Below, one piece after another: positions 1-12,179 of a DNA stretch of 43,938 bases. Below the pieces are notes generated by a model. It did not search any database, was not told the DNA's origin, and saw only the letters and a list, made by a program, of their open reading frames with translations. The first letter of the stretch is position 1. Every line of letters starts with the position of its first letter. Both the position numbers and the translations under genes were made by a program. Origin of the DNA: Bacteroidales bacterium (GTDB lineage: Bacteria > Bacteroidota > Bacteroidia > Bacteroidales > F082); contig JAGYNM010000007.1 in assembly GCA_018399335.1 (NCBI GenBank), positions 1 through 43,938 of the forward strand, read 5' to 3'.

Positions 1-1
1 C

Positions 2-2761
2 GGTCTGCCAAAAAAGATTGAACAAATTGAACCGCGACAGCAAACCAAAGAAGTTACATCATCCGATACTAAAAAATTGCTGCTTCGAAACAATAGCAAA
101 GAATGGTCTATGCTGGCCACTATTGTAAACATCGGAAAAGAAAGCTTTTGGTTGCTCCAGCCCTCAGCCGAATATCAAGACGAGCACGAGCAATCAATGG
201 CCAAAAACCTGCGCGAAAGTGAAGCACGGTTCAGGGCTGTGGTGGAGCAAAGCGATGAAGGCCTCATCCTTTTTGATGAAAAAGGTAAAATTACACTCTG
301 GAACAAAGGTGAAGAAATCATTACTGGTTACAAAGCCAGCGAAATGATTGGCAAATACATCTGGGATGTGATGTTTTTGCTTGGCCCGGAAGAAATCAGA
401 CAAAAATCGCCTGAAGGAGCCAAAACGATACGCAAAAGAATATTAAACCTGCTGGCTCGTAAGGATTCGCGTTGGATTCACGAACAGAAAGAACGGATAA
501 TCTCCAAAAGCAATGGCGATGAACGCATCATCCAAACAACGCTTTTTCCGGTTATGCTCGAAGGAAGTTATATGTTTGGCAGCATCAACCGCGATATCAC
601 CGAACAGCATCATTCTGCTATTCAACTCCACGACACCACATCGCGCTTAAAAGCTGTAATAAAAGCCATGCCCGACCTGATGTTTGTGCTGGATAACGCA
701 GGCATTTTATTAGAAACATTGCAGCAGCAAATTCCTCCCTTTGCCGAAAAAGAACCACACAAAGGAATGCTGGTCAGCGATTTTATGGATAAACACGCTG
801 CCTCAAACATTGTGCTGGCCGTAAAACGAGCAAGTAGCAGCAAGCAAACACAGGTTTTTGATTTGATGATTCCATTCAGCAAACAAAAACTTACTTACGA
901 AGCCCGGGTTTCGCCCATGAACAGCAGCAGTTGTTTGCTCATGCTCCGCGAAACAACCAACATCAAACAACTCGAAAGCATCTTGATGCAAAACAACCGT
1001 TTGCTTCAAACCCTTACCCATCTTGCCACACGCTTCATAAACCTTCCGCTGTCGAAAACCAATGACGCCATCAATGATGCACTTAAGCAAATTGGCCTTT
1101 TTGCTGGTGTCGACAGGGTGTATATTTTTGATTATGTGTGGGAAGAAAAATATATGACCAATACTTTTGAATGGTGTTCAGAAGGCACAAATCCCGAGAT
1201 CGAAAACCTGAAAAGAGTTCCCAACGATTTGATTCCTGACTGGGTAGCCTCTCATCAACAAGGCGAATTGACGATCGTTGATGACATTCAAAAACTTGAT
1301 AAAAACAGTGAACTCTATAAAATACTGGAACCTCAGCAGATAAAGTCTTTGATTACCATCCCTTTGATGGAAGAAAAAAACTGCCTTGGCTATGTGGGTT
1401 TTGATACCGTGAAGCAACACAAGTCGTTTTCTGACAGCGAGTTATCCCTGCTACAGATTTTCGCAGAACTACTCACCAACCTTAAAATTAAACAGCGAAC
1501 CGATCATTTGCTTAAACGCAATCAGCATACCCTTGAACAACAAAACCAGCAACTGAGTAGCCTGAACGAAAAGTTGAAGCAGCAGAACGAGGAAATCCTC
1601 GAAAAAAATGCTGCCCTGGCCAAAGAACGCGAAAAAGCTGAAGCCAGCGACCGACTCAAAACAGCCTTTTTAAATAATATTTCGCACGAAATCCGCACAC
1701 CACTGAATGGAATTGTCGGCTTTTCGCAATTACTTTCCGATCCTGACCTCAGTCTGGATGACCGCCTCGATTTCATCGAGGCCCTGGGATTGAGTGTAGA
1801 GCGACTTACCGACACATTCAACGATATCATGGATGTGTCGCTGCTGATGTCGGGCAATATGCCTTTCAATGTCGAAACCATTCATCTGCCTGCCATGCTC
1901 ACTGAGATTCACAAAAAACACCATCCTCTGGCTAAAGCCAAAAATATTGAGTTGAAGATGATGATTTCGGATGAATCCCTAAAAATGAGGATGGATGGCG
2001 ATCGTGGCTACCTGTATAAAATATTAAACGAACTGGTAACCAACGCATTAAAATACACCCAAAAAGGCTTTATCCATATGGGTTTCGAAACACAGGACGA
2101 TGAGTTGGTGCTTTTTGTGCGCGACAGCGGAAAAGGAATCAACGAAAAAGCCCTTCCCGAAATTTACAAGCCCTTTATTCAGGAAGATTTTTCCAGCACA
2201 CGCGATCAGGAAGGTGCCGGGCTTGGCCTCACCATCGTAAAAGGACTTGTACACCTGATGCAAGGCCGCATCCGGATAGATTCTGTAATTGATCAGGGAA
2301 CAACATTTTATATTCATATACCTTTAAAATCTGCCATTAATATGGAACTTTCAAAACCGATAGAAAAACCGATTCAAGTAGATCAAAACAAAGACTGGCC
2401 AACAATTCTGGTTGCCGAAGATGAGGATCTTAATATTTTGTACACCAAACGAATTTTCAAATCGAAACCCTTTAATGTGCTTTATGCCCGCAATGGCAGC
2501 GAAGCCGTTCAGTTGGTCAAAACCCACGATGAAATTGATTTGGTTTTGATGGATATTAAAATGCCCGTAATGGACGGCCTGGAAGCCACCAAACAGATAA
2601 AACTCATCAATCCCAACCTTAGAGTGATTGCTGTTACGGCCTATGCTGCCAACGACGACAGGTTTATGTGTCTCAATGCCGGCTGCGACGATTACGTTAC
2701 CAAACCCTTTAAGCCAACTGAGCTTTTTGAGATGATTTATAACTGGCTGCCAAAAAATTGA
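2..2761 (+). CDS. Hybrid sensor histidine kinase, PAS-PAS-GAF-HisKA-HATPase-REC (5' end outside window)
   Basis: Cytosolic-looking hybrid histidine kinase; the frame is open from base 2, so the true start lies upstream and the TTG at 77 in the ORF track is only an artefact start. In ORF numbering: PAS about 45-175, PAS about 185-295, GAF about 305-470, a Gln/Glu-rich coiled coil 475-525, HisKA with H537 in NNISHEIRTPLNG, HATPase_c with N-box NELVTNALKY, G1 DSGKGI and G2 GAGLGL, and a C-terminal receiver with acidic pocket EDED, phospho-acceptor D826 (LMDIKMP), T854 and K876 (TKPFKP). All catalytic residues are present. No membrane segment is visible in the part seen. It is followed 10 bp later by another kinase. 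The signal sensed is unknown; the GAF domain closely resembles those of two kinases downstream. Confidence 0.93.
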   Translation, partial: GLPKKIEQIEPRQQTKEVTSSDTKKLLLRNNSKEWSMLATIVNIGKESFWLLQPSAEYQDEHEQSMAKNLRESEARFRAVVEQSDEGLILFDEKGKITLWNKGEEIITGYKASEMIGKYIWDVMFLLGPEEIRQKSPEGAKTIRKRILNLLARKDSRWIHEQKERIISKSNGDERIIQTTLFPVMLEGSYMFGSINRDITEQHHSAIQLHDTTSRLKAVIKAMPDLMFVLDNAGILLETLQQQIPPFAEKEPHKGMLVSDFMDKHAASNIVLAVKRASSSKQTQVFDLMIPFSKQKLTYEARVSPMNSSSCLLMLRETTNIKQLESILMQNNRLLQTLTHLATRFINLPLSKTNDAINDALKQIGLFAGVDRVYIFDYVWEEKYMTNTFEWCSEGTNPEIENLKRVPNDLIPDWVASHQQGELTIVDDIQKLDKNSELYKILEPQQIKSLITIPLMEEKNCLGYVGFDTVKQHKSFSDSELSLLQIFAELLTNLKIKQRTDHLLKRNQHTLEQQNQQLSSLNEKLKQQNEEILEKNAALAKEREKAEASDRLKTAFLNNISHEIRTPLNGIVGFSQLLSDPDLSLDDRLDFIEALGLSVERLTDTFNDIMDVSLLMSGNMPFNVETIHLPAMLTEIHKKHHPLAKAKNIELKMMISDESLKMRMDGDRGYLYKILNELVTNALKYTQKGFIHMGFETQDDELVLFVRDSGKGINEKALPEIYKPFIQEDFSSTRDQEGAGLGLTIVKGLVHLMQGRIRIDSVIDQGTTFYIHIPLKSAINMELSKPIEKPIQVDQNKDWPTILVAEDEDLNILYTKRIFKSKPFNVLYARNGSEAVQLVKTHDEIDLVLMDIKMPVMDGLEATKQIKLINPNLRVIAVTAYAANDDRFMCLNAGCDDYVTKPFKPTELFEMIYNWLPKN

Positions 2762-2771
2762 AATACCGCTA

Positions 2772-5491
2772 ATGGACTTATCCTACAAAACTATTCTTCA
2801 GACCCTTCCCAACCCACTTCTTGTTTGCAGTCGTGAGGGCAAAATACTATTTGTAAACCCCTCGGCTAACCAGATTTTTGGCGATTTGGACAGCCAGATG
2901 ATACAGCAAATAATTCCCGCTCTGATCGATTCTGAGCAGGCCGAAGATTGGTTTAACCAGGAAAATGAACGTGTTTTCAGCACCAATATCAAAAACACAT
3001 TAGAGCAGATTACCTGGAAATGCAAAACCTCTGATCAGGATGACACTCAATCTGTGATTTTACTTTTTCCGCTGGTGTCGCATGCAGTGGCACGCGGGCA
3101 AAAAAAACCCGACTTCAGTGTTTTTAAAGCAAATACTAAACTGAACAAAAACGAGACAGAAACCCTTTTTAGAAAACTCTACCACAAAGCCCCGCTTGGC
3201 ATCACGCTGATCGACTCAACTACCAAACGATTTGCCGATTGCAACCCCATGATGACAGAAATTTTGGGCTATAGCAAGGCTGAATTACAGCAACTTACTT
3301 ATTTCGACATCACTCCTAAACGCTTTCATCAACTTGATCGGATTCAAACTGAAGCACTTTATATCTCGGGTCAGTTTGGTCCATACGAAAAGGAATATTT
3401 TCATAAAGATGGTCATCCGGTTACGGTAATCTTACATGGAGAAAGCTTTTTTAAAGACAATGGCGAACGGATGGTTTGGCTTTATATTCAGGATATTAGC
3501 CAGCAAAAAGAAATGAGTATTAAATTAAAAGACAGTTTAAACAGCGTAAAAATCCTTTTTGATGAAGCCCCTGAAGCCTATTTGCTCACCGATATCAAAG
3601 GCCACCTTATCGATGCCAATTCAGCAGCTGAACAGCTTTTCAGGCTCAGCAAAAGCAATTTCATCGGGAAAAACCTCTTACATCTTTCTCAATTGCCACT
3701 TAGCGAGGTGCCCAAAGTAGCGAGTGTGCTGGCTCAGCACGCAATGGGCAAATCGAGCAAACCCTATGAACTGCTTTTGCAGCGCGACGAAATCAGTGTA
3801 ATGTTTCTCGAAGTGCGAACCTTTAATGTTACGATAAGCGAAAAAACCCGCTTGCTAACTATCGCTCGTGAAATTACCGACAGGAAAAACTATGAGCAGC
3901 AAATCATCAACGAAAAAAATAAAGCCCAACAATACCTTGATATTGCAGGCTCAGTGATTATCGGTATTAAACCAGATCATTCTATCAGTATTGTCAATCA
4001 GGCCGGATGCCGTTTGGTTGGCTTTGAAAAACCTGAACTTATCGGTCAGCAATGGACAACCCTGCTCAAAAACGATCATGAAACAGAAAAAATTAAACAC
4101 TTTCTGGATCACTGTTTCAACGAAGCAAAAACACCTGACGAAGCCGTCGAAAGTAAGCTGGGACTGCTGAATGGAAAAGCCATTAACTTTTTATGGAAAA
4201 CTACCTTAATTTATAAAGATGACGGCAGTATCGACGGCTTATTGGCCTCGGGCATTGATATCACAGAACTCAAACGTGTGCAACAGCTTTTGATAGAAAA
4301 AGAAATCAAATCGGCACACCTCAACCAAATATCCCAGTTGGCATTACAGCCCCGGGCCGAAAAAAAGCAATGGATAAAATTAGCCGAATCTCTTAAAGAT
4401 TTGATGCAATCAGACGAGTGTTATATCACTGCCTGGGACGAAGCAAATCATCGGCCAATTCCGATCGCTGCCCACGAAGCTATGTTCGACCTTTTTATAA
4501 AGCTTGACGCTAACTTAACATTAGAAACTTTTACACAAAACATACTTGAAGAAGGAAAAACAATCGTGACGAGCGATAGCAGCAAATTTCCCTACGATAA
4601 TAAGTTATTTCCTAAACAGTTCGATACGAAATCATATATTGGCATTCCGATGGTCGTTGGAGAAGAAAAACTGGGAGTCATTATTTTTGGATATCGTGAC
4701 AATCATCAGCTTACGGACGACGAACTTGAGTGGGGATCGTTTTGCTTCAAATCATTTGGCACTTGCCTTTCATAAAAGCAAACTTATCGAGGAACTCCGG
4801 AAATCAAATGCTACAAAGGATCGTTTCTTTTCGGTGCTTTCGCACGATCTGAAAAGTCCTTTTGCAGGCATTGAAACTTTGACCGGTATTTTACTCGAGA
4901 ACTATCCGCCGGCAAATGAAGCCGAACAACTGAGCATGTTGAAAACCTTGGCACGAAACCTGTTGTCCAACTCAATACGCGCTGATCGATCCTCACTTAG
5001 CTGGAACCGGCTGGAGCGTGGGCTGATGCCTTTGAATCCCGGAACAGCTGGTTGTAAAATGATTTGGTGATGAAGTTTTGCAAGCAGCTCAAAACCGAAG
5101 CCGATGCCAAAAACATTATCTTGAATTAAAATCCCTGATAACACCATCGTTGATGCCGACGAACACGCTGCAATCGGCGAACATTTGCCAAAATGCATTA
5201 ATTTACTTATCCCAATCAAAAATTTGGATCACCGCAAAAAGTGATGCAGAAAAAGTTGAAATAGAAATCAAGGATAAAGGAATTGGCATGAGCAAAGAAG
5301 CTGTTCAAAACCTGTTTGAATTAGGAAGTCCAAAATCTGAAATTGGTACTTCAGGCGAAAAAGGAACTGGCCTTGGACTGCTCATCGCCCACGAATTTAT
5401 CAAATTACATCATGGCAATATTCAAGTAGAAAGTGAGCCCGATAAAGGCAGCAGCTTTATTATCACACTCAAGAAAAAACTCAATCAGTGA
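2772..5491 (+). pseudogene. Multi-PAS/GAF sensor histidine kinase, kinase core split by frameshifts
   Basis: ATG 2772 follows the previous stop by 10 bp. The first 667 codons are intact: four PAS modules (about 5-100, 130-250, 255-375, 385-505) and a GAF domain (about 515-660). Near 4740-4770 the frame shifts into the ORF ending at 5070, which carries the HisKA H-box (RFFSVLSHDLKSPF). After at least two more shifts (about 4970-5220) the ORF ending at 5491 gives the HATPase end with KDKGIGMS and GTGLGL. No receiver domain, so this is a non-hybrid kinase of about 905 residues if corrected. It also differs from its neighbours in having the SHDLK type of H-box. The breaks are probably base-calling or assembly errors, since each fragment continues the same conserved domain; genuine inactivation cannot be excluded. 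Confidence 0.85.
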
Positions 5492-5507
5492 ACTATTCCA
5501 TACTACT

Positions 5508-8500
5508 ATGAAAGATAAAACCAACAAAAACAGCAGTTACCACTACTTAAATCTCTTTGGCGATGCCATTTTGGTTTTAGCATCTGATTCCAGTATATGT
5601 TTTACAAATAATACGCTTGAGCATCTTGTTGATAATACTGATGCCTTGGGCAAGGGTAAACTACTATCCACTATGCTTTCCTCTGAGGAAAGAAAGAAAA
5701 TGTCAGTCCTGAAGCAACCTAATCAGCAGGCCAATGAGCCTATCATGATTGATTTGGATTTGAAGAATCCAACGTTGAGCTTACGACTTGAATACGACCC
5801 TGCTTTAGGTACACTACCTGATGGCAATCACCTTTTTGTTGTGAAGCTACAAAGCAGTATTTCAGATAAATTAAAAACTAATAAGGACTCGCTTGAATAT
5901 TCGAATGCATTTTACCTGATCCGTACAGACTTAAACGGAAACTACACCTATGCCAATCAGTTTTTTTTGGAGCGTTTTAATTTCAATATCAACCAAATAC
6001 TTGGAAAACCAGCGATGGAAAGCATTTTTGCCGACGATTGGCAAAAATGTTTGGAATCCGTTGAAAAGTGTCTGATAAGCCCAAAGCTGTCTCAAACAAT
6101 TCTTTTAAGAAAACCTAATTCCAATGGCAGTTTTATTACATCATCATGGGAATTTAAAGCGCTCACTGATCCAGATGGAACACCTGTTGAAATACAATGT
6201 GTAGGCATGGATGTTACTGATCAGGCTGAAACATTCAAAGCCCTTCAGCTCAATCAGGAACGTTTGCGTGCAGTTTTTGATCATGCTGGCGCAGGAATTG
6301 CCATTGTAGATGCCAGTGGAATAATTCGTTTTGCCAACGAATATTTCTGCAACTTTTTGGATTATTCAACCGATGAACTTATTGGAAAGACAGCTAATGA
6401 AGTAACTTATTCAGAAGACATCTCCCGCGATTTTGAAAAGTTCACGGCATTGCTAAATCATGAAATAAAAAGCTACGAAATCGAAAAACGCTACATCAAG
6501 AAAAACGGAGAGGCGGTTTGGGGACGACTCACATTGTCGGCATATGATGAGTCGGAAGACAATAGCAGGCTTTTTATTGCAATGATTAATGATATTAACG
6601 AAAAGGTAAAGCAGTCAAAAATTCTGGAACAAAATCAAATCCAATTCAGAAAATTGCTCGAAGAGCTTCCGGATATGGTATTGATTCATCAAAAAGGTAT
6701 TATTCAGTATGTTAATCAAGCCATTATAAAAATTCTTGGCATGAGCGAAAAAGGCTTACTGGGGCATCATGTATTGGAATTTGTTCATCCAGAAGATAAA
6801 AACCTGGTCGCAAAACAATTAAATACTGATAAAACCAATAAACCCGCGGAAGATTATGAAATTCGCATAAAAGTGGGATCACTTTTTGAGCGGGTGGCGA
6901 TAATCAGGACTACCGCAATCGATTTTATGGGTGATCTGGCTACTATTGTCATTTTGATTGATATCACTAACAGAAAAGAGGTTGAAGAAGCCCTGCGCGA
7001 AAGTGAAGAGAAGTTTCGCATGCTTTCCGAAACCATTCCTTTTGCAATTATGATTCATCAAGATGATCATTTTGTCTATACCAATCCTGCCGGTGAGCGG
7101 ATTACGGGCAGATCGGCCAGTGAAATATTCCAGCTTAAGTATTGGGAACTCGTTACACCAGAATATCAGGAACTGATACGCGAAAGAGGAAAAAGGCGTC
7201 AGCTGGGCGAAGAAGTTCCAACAAGCTATGAATTTCAGGTGCAACACAAAGCAGGACATCAGCCATGGGTGTTGCTTACTGGCACACGAATCAACTACAA
7301 AGGAAAGTCGGCAGGTTTGATCTCTGTGGCTGATATCACCAGGCGAAAAGAATATGAAAAACAGCTTAATGAGCAGGCAGCCAGAATGAATGCCGTGCTC
7401 AGTGCCCTGCCCGATATGCTATTTGTTTGCGACCTGCATGGCAATTTTCTGGAATATTTTGCCCAGTCAACCGATTTGTTTGCGCTTGATCCTGATAAAG
7501 TAATTGGCTCTAATATTGCTGAATTCCTCGAACCACAAGAAACAAAAAGACATTTGAAAGCCTATGAAACATGCCTTACCGAAAAAAGAAATGTTACAAT
7601 CGAGTATCAATTAGTAATTCGTGGCCAAACTCATTATTTCGAAGCACGACTTAGTCCAATCGATGATAAGCGATTACTCTCGATCGTGCGTGATATTACT
7701 TCCAACACACGACTAAATCAGGAACTAGGTTATCTGTCTGATCTACAATCTCTTCTTACCAGGCTCTCCAACAAATTTATCAATATTGAAACCGAGAAAG
7801 TAGATCAGGCCATTTCAGAAGCACTCAAAGAAATCGGTGAGTTTACGCAGGTAGATCGGGTTTATGTTTTTAGATACGACTGGGACAATCAAATCATGAC
7901 AAACACCTACGAATGGTGTGCTGAGGGAATCACACCCGAAATTGAGAACCTGAAAAGTGTTCCTAATGATATGATTCCCGAATGGGTAAACGCTCATAAA
8001 AAAGGCAAAACTATAGATATTCCCCAAGTGAATGCATTAGAATCCGAAAGCAATTTGCGTAAGATTCTCGAGCCTCAGGGTATAAAGTCGCTTACCACAT
8101 TACCGATGATTTATGAAGACAATTGTCTGGGCTATATCGGACTTGATGCCGTGAAGCAGGAAAGAATTTGGACAACCCAGGAAACAACAATCTTAAAACT
8201 TTTTGCTGAGCTGCTCACAAATCTACATGTAAAGGCAGCCGTGAATAAAAAACTCCGCAGTGTTGAAGCTACAAATGCATTTATTACCGATAATATTGCT
8301 GATGCAGTAATACTAACTGATGCTAAGGGCAATTACAGCTTTATTTCACCTTCACACAAACGAATTACAGGCCGTGGCGAAGAGGTTATGGGACGAAGCA
8401 TATTCGAACATATACACCCCGACGACATAAACCTTGTAAAACAAACTGTCAACAAGGGAAAACAATCCAACAAAGAATACACTGTAAACTACCGCTACCT

Positions 8501-10135
8501 GCATCCTCAACAGGGCTATATCTGGATTGAGTCAACCGGAAAACGCTATTTTGACGAAGATGGCCAGATTTTCGGACTTTTTACCTCACGTAATATTCAG
8601 GAAAGGAAAACTGCCGAATTTGAACTACTAAAACTTTCAAGAGCCATTGAACAAAGTTCTGCTTCAGTGATTATTACAGATATTTCAGGTCATATTGAAT
8701 ATGTAAATCCTGCCTTTTGCAATAATACGGGCTATAGCTTTGAAGAAGTAAAAGGCAAAAATCCCAGGCTTTTAAAATCAGGACATACCACTGCCGAGAC
8801 TTATCAAAAACTTTGGGAAACCATCACCAGTGGCGGATCGTGGCGGGGAAACTTTAAAACAAAACGCAAAGACGGCAGCTTTTTCTGGGAAGCAGCAAAT
8901 ATATCACCAGTGATTGACAATCAAGGCAACATTTCCCATTTTCTTGCTATGAAAGAAGATATTACAGAACAAAGAAAAATACGCAACGAACTTATAAAAG
9001 CCAAAGAACAGGCTGAGGAAAGCAACCGTCTGAAAACAGCATTTATCAACAACATCTCACACGAAATCAGAACCCCTCTAAATGGCATAGTAGGCTTTGC
9101 TGAACTTCTTGTGGATCAGGACATACCTCGAGATGAAAAAAATGAATACCTGCGGGTGCTAAATCAAAGCAGTAACAGATTGATAAAAACGGTTAATGAT
9201 ATTATGGAGGTATCCTTGCTGGTGTCAGGAAACAAGCAAATTTATCCTGTTCAATTTCAGCTGACCGATTTACTACAGGAAATACAAGAAGCTTTCGAAT
9301 CACAATGCCACAAAAAAAATATCGCTTTCGAAGTAACCCTCCAATCCGACTGCAACCAAAAAAGTTGCCTCACCGACCGCAGCATGGTGCTTAAAATACT
9401 TACCGAACTGATTGGTAATGCTATTAAATATACTGAAAAAGGCTTTGTAAAACTAAACTGCATGGCAATTGATGCGAATCTAAATTTCCTGATTGAAGAT
9501 AGTGGATCAGGCATACCAGAAAAATACCGTGAAAAAGTGTTCGAATATTTCAGTCAGGCAGATAATTCCGAAAATCGTGGCTACGAAGGAAGCGGTCTTG
9601 GATTGTCCATTGCCCGCGAAATGGCTAACTTACTTGGAGGAACCTTATCCCTGCATGCAACATCTGAAAAAGGCAGTACCTTTTACCTGCATATTCCATG
9701 CAATAGTATAGTCGCACCCCTATCTTTGCCAGATGAAAGAAAAGAAAATTCACAAAAAAATCGTGGCACTATACTGATTGTTGAAGACGATGAAGTGAAC
9801 TATCTTTACCTAAGCAAAATACTTAATCCCGAACAACGCTCACGAACTATCTGGACAACAAACGGCATGGATGCCGTTGATTTATGTAGCAATAACAAGG
9901 ATATCAGTTTGGTACTCATGGATATTAAACTACCCGGCCTTAATGGCTACGAAGCAACCAGAAGAATCAAAAAACAGCGTCCCGATATCAGCGTGATTGC
10001 CGTTACAGCTTATGCCATGGAAGCCGATCGGGAAAAGCCCTGCAAGCAGGCTGCGACGACTTTTTAAGTAAGCCTTTCAGTAAAATGAACTACAGCAAAA
10101 ACTGCAAAAAACCGGAATACATGGAAACAACCTAA
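5508..10135 (+). CDS. Giant hybrid histidine kinase, about 8 PAS + GAF + HisKA + HATPase + REC
   Basis: The ORF opens at 5433 but ATG 5508 is preferred: it lies 16 bp after the upstream stop, and the 25 extra N-terminal residues overlap the previous kinase. About 1,540 residues. Six PAS modules precede a GAF domain (about residues 750-910 from ATG 5508), then two more PAS (the last with a clear PAC), HisKA with H1185 (NNISHEIRTPLNG), HATPase_c (GNAIKYTEKG, EDSGSGI, GSGLGLS) and a receiver with VEDDE and D1472 (LMDIKLP). A frameshift near 10037 ends the ORF early at 10067; in the shifted frame the receiver resumes with ALQAGCDDFLSKPF. The exact 3' end (10135 to 10194) is uncertain because of further indels. 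No transmembrane segment seen, so it is a soluble multi-input sensor. Signals unknown. Confidence 0.9.
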
Positions 10136-12179
10136 AGAAAACTTTGGCCTTTCTGAAGCCGAAAAAACCTGCAGTCGTTAAACCAATTGCATGAGCTTAT
10201 TCTGAAATTTTCTTCCTTGCTTATTCAGGCCAAAACAGATGAAATTCATCCAGGCTGTCGATACTACACTCGAACGTCTGGGCATTTATGCCGCTGTGGA
10301 TCCGGAGTATATATTTTCAGTAATCCACTGCAAGATACGGTTGACAGCACCCACGAATGGTGTAATGAAGGAATCACACGAAATAGACAACCTGCAAGAC
10401 ATTCCTTTTGCTGCAGTTCCGCGCTGGCAGGAAAATTCAAACTGAAGGAATATTTTACATCCCCGCGTATCGAAATCGACCCGCAATATCATGTAGAAAA
10501 AGATATTCTTGAACCTCAAGGAATTATCTCGTACTGGCTATTCCCATTTTTGCGAACACCCCTGATTGGTTTCATTGGATTTGATAGTGTAAAACATGAA
10601 GAAGACTTTGGAACAAGGAACATATCGGCCTGCTAAGACTTGCAGGCGAAATCATTGTGCGGGAACTATTTACCGCGAGCGTTTCGAAAATGAATTGAGA
10701 AAGCACGCAAACTGGCCGAGGACGCCAATAAAGCTAAATCCAGAGTTTCTGGCAAATATGAGCCACGAAATCCGCACACCCATGAAGATGCCATTCTGGG
10801 GTTTGAAATCATGCTCAACACCATCGGTGACGAACAAAATAAAAGTTATATCAAGGCAGTGCTCACCAGCCATGGCCGAACCCTGCTTTCGCTAATCAAC
10901 GACATCCTCGACCTTTCAAAATAGAAGCAGGTCAGCTTGTTATCAATCCTGAAGCTGTCAGGTTGCAAACCATCTTCAATGAAATGGAACAGCTTTTTTA
11001 AACCTAAACCGAAGAAAAGGGTTTAGGCTACCGCTTTCATTGTGATGAAAATATGCCTGAAATACTGGTTCTTGACGATGTGCGTCTGCGTCAAATTTTG
11101 TTTAATCTGGTTGGTAATGCCATTAAATTCACCCGCCAGGCGGAATACAGAAATCACCGGAGCAGCAAATCCTATTCCGGCCAAAGAAGGTCATTATCAG
11201 CTAACCATAAAAGTGTGCGACACAGGCATCGGGATACCACAATCACATATCAATAACATTTTTAATGCTTTTTATCAGGTAAGAAGCAGATTCTGCACGA
11301 CGTTTCGGAGGAATTGGCCTAGGACTTTCTATCACCAAAATTAGTCGATTATGGGAGGCGTTCTTCAGGTTGAATCTGCTCGGATAAAGAACGGCTACTG
11401 CTTCACCATTGGCCTGCCCGATATTCCTGAAAGTGAAGCTGAAACAAAAAAGAAAATGGCTTTTTTCGTGGAATGATCCAGCAAATGAGTTTTAATGAAG
11501 CCAACATCATGGTTGTGGATGATATTGCCTATAACGCGAACTTATCAGGTTTTCTGGCGGCCGACACAAAACTAACGGTAATAGAGGCAATGGATGGCGA
11601 AAATTGTCTGGATTTACTGCAAATTCAAAAGCCTGATTTGATCCCTAATGGACCTGCGCATGCCAGGTTTGAGCGGATGAAACCACACGCAAAATAATCA
11701 GCCTTTTTGAGAAAGATCCTATACCAATTATTGCTTTCACAGCATCAAGCATGAAACACGATGAAGACCTGATTCATGAATTGTTGACGACTACCTGCGT
11801 AAACCAGTGGGCAGGAATGAATTACTCGAATGCCTGAGTAAGTTTTGCCACATACAACTTCCGGCAATAGTTTTGCAGAAACTCCTGAGCTAAATATTGA
11901 AAACCTGAATCGAACGCAATGTCAGGGATTTTTGCAAACTTTTAAGGAGCATCTCGAACAAGATTTCAATGCCTGAAAACAGCTTTTGATATGGAATTGC
12001 TAGAAAACTTTTAATAGGGGTGAAGAACTGCGCCGTCAGTTCAATATCAATCAACTGGATAACATCGTGAAGGATTAAAATTGGCCAACGAAAGTTTTGA
12101 CTATGAACACACTACGAACAGCAACTTTGGCAGCTGGACAAGTGTTGACGAAATGAACGATAAAACTAACTTGAAATGA
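10121..12179 (+). pseudogene. Hybrid histidine kinase GAF-HisKA-HATPase-REC, heavily frameshifted
   Basis: No single ORF covers it, but successive frames reconstruct one protein of about 680 residues: a GAF domain with the THEWCNEGIT and KDILEPQGI segments shared with the other kinases here, HisKA (FLANMSHEIRTPM, about 10750), HATPase_c (NLVGNAIKFTRQ, CDTGIGIP, then a broken GTGLGLS, about 11100-11340), a receiver (NIMVVDDIAYN, about 11500-11820, with RKPVG) and an all-helical tail. At least ten shifts are needed. The start is uncertain; ATG 10121 would overlap the end of the previous kinase. The stop at 12177-12179 overlaps the next ATG (ATGA), implying translational coupling. The density of breaks suggests sequence error. 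Confidence 0.8.

Noticed and set aside
77-79. TTG 77 as the start of the first kinase
   Set aside because: The frame is open to the window edge with normal-looking protein before it, and no start signal is seen; the gene is cut by the edge.
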